A stretch of DNA of 64,000 nucleotides. Source: Psychrobacter immobilis. Lineage in GTDB: Bacteria; Pseudomonadota; Gammaproteobacteria; Pseudomonadales; Moraxellaceae. Of the stretch, positions 58,313 to 64,000 are shown in pieces. Below the pieces are notes generated by a model that worked only from the letters and a program-made list of their open reading frames with translations, ran no database searches and was not told the DNA's origin. Where the stretch lies: NCBI RefSeq assembly GCF_904846285.1, contig NZ_CAJHAD010000012.1, forward strand, positions 34,972 through 98,971. Direction: 5' to 3'. Within the stretch, counting starts at the first letter, position 1. Every line of letters begins with the position of its first letter. Position numbers and translations under genes: made by a program.

Positions 58313-60061
58313 TTAATTTTTGATTAAAACGCCTGGATTCATACGCTGCTCAGGGTCTAAGCTTTTGAGCATATCACTGGTCACTTGGATACCTAACTCA
58401 CCCTTTTCAGCAGTGAGATAAGGTGCATGGTCACGACCGACGCCATGCTGATGTGATATCGTCGCTGTGCCATTAGCTAGACTTAAACTGGCAGCATGTT
58501 TGATTTTTTGCCAGCGTTTTAAGGTCGTGGCGTGATCTTTGGCTGCTCTAAAGAAGTAGGTGGTATAAAGACTGGCACCTTGTTTATAGACGTGTGAGAT
58601 ATGAGTGAAGGCCATGACGTTTTCGCCTTCGTCTGCCAAAGCGTTTTGCACTGCCTCTTGCATCTGCTGCATCTGCTCGTCGATATGATTCCAGTTGGTT
58701 GCGGTCTCAAAGGTATCGACCATGATGCCTTTTTCCCACAAAGTGCCGCGCAAATAAGGGAATTTAAAGCGTCCATGTGCCCATATATTACCCATGATAT
58801 CGGTTAGCTTACCCGTGACACTATTTTGCTGCTTTAATAGCTTATTAAACTGCGTCAGCGCCAGTTTATTCTGTGCTTTATCACCTGATACACCATAAGT
58901 GAGCATGACTTTTTCTGAGCTCAGTCCGCGCGCTTTTAGATAAGTGCTGATGGCCATAAATTGGCTGGGCGTCGTGCCCAAATGTAGATGCGCGTCAGTC
59001 TCTACAGCATTACTCAAGCGCAGCATAGATAAGCGAATATTTTTTTGCACGGCTTGTCTAAGCACTTCTTTACCCGCTTCCCAGTTGGGTAAAAAGGCGA
59101 CTTTAAACAGCTCTTCTTCTGGTTGCGACTGCACACGCATTTTCACTTCGGTAAAAATACCAGCGCGACCTTCAGTGCCCATCATCATCTCGCGCAGATC
59201 AGGCCCTGCCGCTGACGCTGGAATATCAGCAATGTTGAGTACCCCTTGCGGCGTCACCAACGTACCACCGGCAAACATCTGCTCGATACGTCCATAGCCT
59301 AAAGACTGCTGACCACTAGAGCGCGCTGCAATCCAGCCACCCAGTGTCGATAGCTCCCAAGACTGTGGATAATGCCCCAAACGATAGCCGTGTGCGTCCA
59401 GTTGGGCTTCGACTGCTGGCCCTTGCGTGCCTGCGCCAAAGGTGGCAATTTGGCTTTCGTTATCTAAGTCAATAAGCTGAGCCATCTTGCTCATGGCAAT
59501 GGTCAATACAGGGCGTGAACCCTTTTGTGGATTGATATGACCCGCTACTGAAGTGCCGCCGCCAAAAGGAATGACGATAAGGTCGTGCTCGCTCGCTAGC
59601 TTTAATAAGGTTTCGACATCAGCGGTCGATTCAGGAAAAGCGACGCCATCAGAAAAGACTTCAAAGTCGCCACCATGCATGGCTATCCAGTCTGGAAAGC
59701 TTTGGCCGCGGGCGTGTCTGAGTCTGACTTCGTTGTCGATAGATACCGTATCCAGCTTAGTCAGGGCAGCAGGCAAGCGCGATTTTGGGACGGTTTTAAG
59801 TACCTGCGCCAAACTGACAGAGTTTAGTTTTTTGGTTTTACCGATGTGTGATTTGATCAATTTTGCGCCATGTGGCGAAACTTTTTTATTGATATTGATA
59901 TTGCCCCAACCATTCCAGCGCGTCTGCTCAATAGGAGTATTGGCGGAGGTATTAGCAGGTGTATCCGTGGGTTTGTTATCTTTTGAAGCCGTATCTAAAG
60001 AGGTGTTATTAGTATTAGTAAGGGTAGCTGTTTTACGAAAAAGAGATTTGATGTTGCTCAT
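58313..60061 (-). CDS. Alkyldihydroxyacetonephosphate synthase (AGPS)-like FAD oxidase
   Basis: 582 residues. After a Thr/Asn-rich N-terminus comes RWNGWG, the signature near the start of eukaryotic AGPS. The PCMH-type FAD domain follows (IPFGGGTSVAGHIN, QSWELSTLGGWIAARSSGQQSLGYGRIEQMF), with GTEGRAGIFTEVKMRV. The C-terminus shows HQHGVGRDHAPY and ends MNPGVLIKN, similar to the histidine-rich active-site region of AGPS. AGPS swaps an acyl for an alkyl chain on acyl-DHAP in ether-lipid synthesis; bacterial relatives may do that or oxidise a related lipid. First gene of the cluster. Confidence 0.82.
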   Translation of the reverse strand: MSNIKSLFRKTATLTNTNNTSLDTASKDNKPTDTPANTSANTPIEQTRWNGWGNININKKVSPHGAKLIKSHIGKTKKLNSVSLAQVLKTVPKSRLPAALTKLDTVSIDNEVRLRHARGQSFPDWIAMHGGDFEVFSDGVAFPESTADVETLLKLASEHDLIVIPFGGGTSVAGHINPQKGSRPVLTIAMSKMAQLIDLDNESQIATFGAGTQGPAVEAQLDAHGYRLGHYPQSWELSTLGGWIAARSSGQQSLGYGRIEQMFAGGTLVTPQGVLNIADIPASAAGPDLREMMMGTEGRAGIFTEVKMRVQSQPEEELFKVAFLPNWEAGKEVLRQAVQKNIRLSMLRLSNAVETDAHLHLGTTPSQFMAISTYLKARGLSSEKVMLTYGVSGDKAQNKLALTQFNKLLKQQNSVTGKLTDIMGNIWAHGRFKFPYLRGTLWEKGIMVDTFETATNWNHIDEQMQQMQEAVQNALADEGENVMAFTHISHVYKQGASLYTTYFFRAAKDHATTLKRWQKIKHAASLSLANGTATISHQHGVGRDHAPYLTAEKGELGIQVTSDMLKSLDPEQRMNPGVLIKN

Positions 60062-60695
60062 AGGGACATACCTGTCAATTTTTTATATAGTCAAACTCTA
60101 TATAAATCGGACACAGGTTCAGGCGCGCGCAGTCTACTATCCTGTAGTAATATTACTCGTCTTCCATGTGTCCAAATTATCTTGAACCGACTATCAGTGT
60201 TATTTAAGTTTGGATTTAGGTGTGGTTTAGATAATTGGAACTAATTTAATTAACCACTTCTTAAGCGCTGATCGTTAGCTTGGGTAAACCATGCACACTC
60301 TACAGCGTTAAAGCCAAGTGCTGATAATCTGAGCATAGCACAATATAAACAAAAATTTCATACAGACTCGTCATTTGTATAATAAAAATTCATGACTTTT
60401 TGTTTGGTTGTTAATTATCAATGCTTTTTCAGGAATACTATTCTTATCACTGCGTAGCCATGCGTTAAAAAAAGTCTTATGAAGCTTTTGAATGTATTGT
60501 TGAGGTTGCGGCTTAAGTTATACGCTTACCTTCCTAATATTCAAACAACCCTGAAGATCCGCTAATAACTATCAATAATCACCCATAAATACTAATAACT
60601 CGCAAAAATCATGGATAATTAACCATCTAATAGCCATTAATGCGCGCAAACTTGTTAAAATAGGGCACTAATTTTTTCTTGATGGACATCGATTT
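60062..60695. other. 634-bp divergent region between the AGPS-like gene and guaA
   Basis: No gene was found on either strand. An inverted repeat GGACACA (60110-60116) / TGTGTCC (60167-60173) and a shorter TACTA-N5-TAGTA lie within 120 bp of the AGPS-like start. The remainder is A+T rich. No confident promoter was assigned. Confidence 0.45.
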
Positions 60696-62309
60696 ATGAC
60701 CACTGCCGCTGCCACTCCTGCAATACCTACTATGCCTATAATAAAAGCAGACCGTATCTTAATCCTTGATTTTGGCTCACAATACAGCCAGCTTATCGCC
60801 CGCCGTGTACGTGATTCAGGCGTATTCTGTGAGATGTTCCCGTATGATATCGATACCCAGCGTATCACTGATTTTGGTGCAAAAGGTATCATCTTATCGG
60901 GCGGTCCTGAAAGCGTTCACGCAGAAAACAGCCCACGTATCAACGATGCCGTATTTGAATTAGGTGTACCCGTACTTGGTATCTGCTACGGTATGCAAGC
61001 GATGGCAGAACGCTTCGGTGGTAAAGTTCACGCCAGTGATATCCATGAGTTTGGTGCTGCAACTATTAATATCGATGGTAAATCTACCTTGACTGATGGC
61101 ATTGAAGACGCCGCCGGTAAGCTAAATGTCTGGATGAGTCATGGCGATAAAGTAGTCGATGCGCCACAAGGCTTCGATATCGTTGCCAGCACACCAAGCT
61201 GTCCGATTGCTATCATGGCAGACGATTCGCGCCATTATTATGGTTTGCAGTTCCATCCTGAAGTCACGCATACCGCACAAGGTTCTGCATTGCTTGGTCG
61301 TTTTGTCCATGATATCTGTGGCTGCGCGGGTAGCTGGACGCCTGATAACATCATCGACATGCGTATCGAACAGCTGAAAAAGCAAATCGGTGACAAGCAA
61401 GTCTTGCTTGGTTTATCTGGCGGTGTTGACAGCTCAGTCGTCGCAGCATTGTTGCATAAAGCCATTGGCGATCGATTAACCTGTGTGTTTGTTGATACTG
61501 GTCTGCTTCGCCTGCACGAAGGCGACCAAGTGATGCAAATTTTCGCTGAAAACATGGGCGTAAAAGTGATTCGTGTCGATGCCGAAGAATTATTCTTAAC
61601 AGCATTGGCTGGCGAGTCTGACCCTGAAGCCAAGCGTAAAATCATCGGTAAAACCTTTATTGATGTATTCGCTAATAGTGCTCGCGAAGTCAGTGAGCAA
61701 AGTGATGGTAAAGTCATCGAATTCTTGGCGCAAGGTACGATTTATCCTGACGTTATCGAATCAGCCAAGTCGCATCAAGGTAAAGCACACGTGATTAAGA
61801 GTCACCATAATGTTGGTGGTTTGCCCGATGATTTGGCGTTTGAATTGGTTGAGCCGTTACGTGATTTGTTTAAAGATGAAGTGCGTAAACTGGGTATCAC
61901 CCTTGGCTTGCCTGCGAAAATGATCAACCGTCATCCGTTCCCAGGACCGGGCTTGGGCGTACGTATCCTTGGCGAAGTGACCAAAGAATTTGCCGATATC
62001 CTACGCTCTGCTGACGCGATATTTATGGAAGAGTTAGAGCGTTCAGGCTGGTATGAGAAGACTGCGCAAGCGTTTGCGGTATTCCAACCGATTAAATCGG
62101 TCGGCGTGGTCGGTGATGGTCGCCGTTATGCGTGGGTGATTGCGCTACGTGCCGTTGAGACTGTAGACTTTATGACTGCACGCTTTGCCCATCTGCCATA
62201 TGATTTGATTGAGACGGTATCGAATCGCATTATGAATGAGATCGCTGAAGTATCGCGCGTGACTTATGATGTGTCGAGCAAGCCACCTGCTACGATTGAG
62301 TGGGAATAA
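60696..62309 (+). CDS. guaA: GMP synthase (glutamine-hydrolysing)
   Basis: 537 residues. Class I glutamine amidotransferase with the nucleophile in [11 protein letters not shown] and the His/Glu in FHPEVTHT. The ATP pyrophosphatase loop is [16 protein letters not shown], and the dimerisation domain contains [16 protein letters not shown] and ends [10 protein letters not shown]. Converts XMP to GMP. guaB is not adjacent. A proline/alanine-rich N-terminal tail of about 15 residues precedes the core. Confidence 0.97.
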   Translation: MTTAAATPAIPTMPIIKADRILILDFGSQYSQLIARRVRDSGVFCEMFPYDIDTQRITDFGAKGIILSGGPESVHAENSPRINDAVFELGVPVLGICYGMQAMAERFGGKVHASDIHEFGAATINIDGKSTLTDGIEDAAGKLNVWMSHGDKVVDAPQGFDIVASTPSCPIAIMADDSRHYYGLQFHPEVTHTAQGSALLGRFVHDICGCAGSWTPDNIIDMRIEQLKKQIGDKQVLLGLSGGVDSSVVAALLHKAIGDRLTCVFVDTGLLRLHEGDQVMQIFAENMGVKVIRVDAEELFLTALAGESDPEAKRKIIGKTFIDVFANSAREVSEQSDGKVIEFLAQGTIYPDVIESAKSHQGKAHVIKSHHNVGGLPDDLAFELVEPLRDLFKDEVRKLGITLGLPAKMINRHPFPGPGLGVRILGEVTKEFADILRSADAIFMEELERSGWYEKTAQAFAVFQPIKSVGVVGDGRRYAWVIALRAVETVDFMTARFAHLPYDLIETVSNRIMNEIAEVSRVTYDVSSKPPATIEWE

Positions 62310-62333
62310 TCTCTACTTAGTTTTTAGCTAAAA

Positions 62334-62368
62334 TAAAAAACACTCAACTTGGTTGGGTGTTTTTTTTG
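62334..62368 (+). terminator. Terminator after guaA
   Basis: Stem AAAACACTCAAC / GTTGGGTGTTTT with TTG loop and T run. Confidence 0.85.
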
Positions 62369-62445
62369 GTTTACTTAGCCTAATTAATTCAACTTATTTA
62401 ACTAATATATAAGGTAAAATTAAAATAATATTCGACATTATTGGT

Positions 62446-63498
62446 GTGAAAATGAAAGAGTCATTTGTTCTATGCTCAAGTTGTTTTTCCAATCAAGGTT
62501 TAAGAATTTCAGCACAGAAGCTCGGTACTAAAAACAATATGAGATGTAAAGGTTGTAATGAGAGTAAGGGCTATAAACTGACAAAAAGTATTTTAAATGA
62601 TTTGGCTCATCAGTTTTTTGTAATGGGAAGTAGCATTAAAAGTGATTATGGAGGTGCACCACGCATCCAGTTCAATGAGCATCAAGAAACAAGCATTATT
62701 TGTACTGATGATATTAATCAAGATATAACGCTATTTGAAAAATATCTTGGTGTGGGATTCTTTCACTATGGGCCTAGATTATGGACTCTAGGTTACATTA
62801 CACCCTTAGAAGAACTCCAAGACAAAAACAAAAGAATGGATGTAATAAAGAGAATAATCAATGAATACCCTATTTTTGAACTTAACAGTTCAAAAGTATT
62901 TTATAGATTGAGAGTTGAGCCGAGTGAACCCAGTAATATAGGCGAGTATGATAGCTCGCCTTTCCCAGGAGAAGGCAGACTAGATTCAAAAGGATTCAAG
63001 GTATTTTACGCCTCACAGGATTTGGAAGTTTGCATTCATGAATGTAGAGTAAGCGTGACTGATGAGTTGTACGTCGCTACAGTTAGACCTGTAAAAAGCT
63101 TAAAGATGTTAGATTTGAGTACAGCAATTTTAGAACAATGTACTGAGTTTGAGAGTTTAAATATTTCTCTAATGATGTTGTTCTATGCTGGCAATCATTC
63201 TTACGAAGTTTTAAGATTGTTAAGTTTGGAAGCCTATGAGAAAGGTTTTGACGGTATCATCTTCCCATCCTTCTTTACACAGACTAGATTAGGAAAGCTA
63301 CCATTGCCTTCTATATATCAAAGTTTAGATAATAGAATAGATGAGTTCAGAGAGATTGAAATCTCTGGTAAAATTCCGAACATTGCTATTTTTGGGCAAC
63401 CTATAGAAGATAATCGGGTTGAGGTAGTAAGTATAAATAAGCTAGTTCTAAATAGAGTAGTATATGATTACTTCTTTGGCCCAGCAGATGTTAATTAA
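62446..63498 (+). CDS. RES-domain protein with N-terminal zinc ribbon (HEPN/RES-type)
   Basis: 350 residues from GTG; ATG at 62452 is as likely. Two cysteine pairs (CSSC near residue 10, CKGC near 35) suggest a zinc ribbon. A helical middle of about 100 residues has the HEPN/RES N-terminal look. The C-terminal RES domain shows VFYRLRVE (conserved Arg), FKVFYASQDLEVCIHECRV (Tyr and Glu), and a later hydrophobic strand FDGIIFPSFF. RES toxins act on NAD+ or modify a target. No Xre/MbcA-like antitoxin gene adjoins, so it may be a self-contained defence or stress protein. The direction is the same as guaA. Confidence 0.75.
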   Translation: MKMKESFVLCSSCFSNQGLRISAQKLGTKNNMRCKGCNESKGYKLTKSILNDLAHQFFVMGSSIKSDYGGAPRIQFNEHQETSIICTDDINQDITLFEKYLGVGFFHYGPRLWTLGYITPLEELQDKNKRMDVIKRIINEYPIFELNSSKVFYRLRVEPSEPSNIGEYDSSPFPGEGRLDSKGFKVFYASQDLEVCIHECRVSVTDELYVATVRPVKSLKMLDLSTAILEQCTEFESLNISLMMLFYAGNHSYEVLRLLSLEAYEKGFDGIIFPSFFTQTRLGKLPLPSIYQSLDNRIDEFREIEISGKIPNIAIFGQPIEDNRVEVVSINKLVLNRVVYDYFFGPADVN

Positions 63499-63582
63499 CC
63501 TTATTCGTTCTTATTGAACTAGCACTTTCGAAGATTTCATAGTGGTGAATGAATACAAGTTTTAACTGTTTACTTGTTCACA

Positions 63583-63621
63583 AAAAAAGGCAGCACCTCA
63601 AAAGAGATGCTGCCTTTTTTA
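63583..63621 (+). terminator. Terminator after the RES gene
   Basis: Stem AAAAAGGCAGCA...TC / GA...TGCTGCCTTTTT with an AAAA loop and T run. Confidence 0.85.
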
Positions 63622-63644
63622 TAATGTTCAACTGTTAGTCTAAA

Positions 63645-64000
63645 ACCCTGGTAATCCCCCCAATAAATAAGAACACTTAGAAATAGAGATTAACTGCTAA
63701 AATATACTAGCAGGAGAATCCTATGAAAAAGACACGCTTTACTGACAACCAAATCGTTAACATCCTCAAACAAGCAGAACAAGGCGTACCTATCGCTGAC
63801 TTGTGCCGTGAGCACAACATCGGTCAAAGCACGTTCTACAACTGGCGCTCTAAATATGGTGGCATGGATGCTGCGCTCATCAGCCGCCTCAAGGAGCTTG
63901 AAGTTGAAAACGCTCGACTAAAGAAGATGTACGCTGATGAATGTCTTAAATCAGACATATTACAGGATGCCATGTCAAAAAAGTGGTAGCGCCCCTCAGG
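63645..64000 (+). mobile_element. Left part of an IS3-family (IS407-like) insertion sequence
   Basis: The orfA and the start of a -1 orfB frame lie at the right window edge; the rest is outside. The left terminal repeat is likely near 63645-63680, which has a C-rich CCCCCC stretch and a AAT...AAGAACA run. The exact boundary cannot be set without the right end. The element begins within 30 bp of the RES gene terminator. Confidence 0.7.
63723..63989 (+). CDS. IS3-family transposase OrfA
   Basis: 88 residues. Helix-turn-helix KKTRFTDNQIVNILKQAE ... GQSTFYNWRSKYGGM, then a leucine-zipper-like segment ISRLKELEVENARLKKMYADECLK. It matches the IS407/IS3 OrfA type. Near the end the DNA reads A AAA AAG (63977-63983) in the phase of a -1 slippery heptamer, and the -1 frame then reads VVAPLR, which is the usual start of the OrfB region. 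AGGAGAATCCT precedes the ATG. Confidence 0.9.
   Translation: MKKTRFTDNQIVNILKQAEQGVPIADLCREHNIGQSTFYNWRSKYGGMDAALISRLKELEVENARLKKMYADECLKSDILQDAMSKKW

Noticed and set aside
59553..60185. A 210-codon plus-strand reading frame
   Set aside because: Antisense to the AGPS-like gene, which has conserved motifs; no ribosome site or recognisable domain.

Overview
The window looks like the chromosomal replication-origin region of a Psychrobacter-type gammaproteobacterium (family Moraxellaceae). The assignment rests on recognised protein families, moderate A+T content, the rpmH-dnaA-dnaN-recF-gyrB order, and typical Moraxellaceae traits such as long acidic linkers in housekeeping proteins. No database search was run, so genus is an inference and species is not attempted.

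Layout. 1-9.2 kb: truncated comM-like gene (minus), a secreted penicillin-acylase/AHL-acylase-type lipoprotein, hemN, a phytase-like esterase, and an nfeD-qmcA membrane pair. 9.2-18.2 kb: two tandem outer-membrane beta-barrel paralogues, dnaK and grpE, an HSL-type esterase, and two tandem membrane metallophosphoesterases. 18.4-31.3 kb: a TIGR01777 epimerase, tsaC, dprA, a LysM protein, thrC, rsmB, fmt, a large hybrid histidine kinase and ribE. 31.3-46 kb: the origin-proximal block ribD, nrdR, mnmE, yidC, yidD, rnpA, rpmH (minus), then oriC, then dnaA, dnaN, recF, gyrB (plus). Transcription therefore diverges from oriC at about 38.4 kb. 46-54.9 kb: mntP, rlmF, a LysE/RhtB exporter, a crotonase, an McrBC restriction pair, and a PatB/MalY-type C-S lyase. 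54.9-64 kb: a three-gene lipid/glycerol cluster (AGPS-like flavoenzyme, glpD, FGGY kinase), guaA, a zinc-ribbon RES-domain protein, and the left part of an IS3-family element cut off by the window end.

The strongest non-coding signal is the origin architecture. At least ten copies of the 14-bp palindrome-like site GTTTCA(C/T)(G/A)TGAAAC, a match to the ParB site parS, lie between 18.4 and 46.9 kb and I saw none outside that span. Besides the main DnaA-box array upstream of dnaA, there is a second array of five consensus DnaA boxes in the ribE-ribD gap, about 7 kb away, with two parS-like sites between the boxes. A third, smaller array lies between yidC and yidD.

Accessory elements are the McrBC pair, the RES protein and the IS3 element, all on the gyrB side. 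No tRNA, rRNA, CRISPR array or prophage was recognised.
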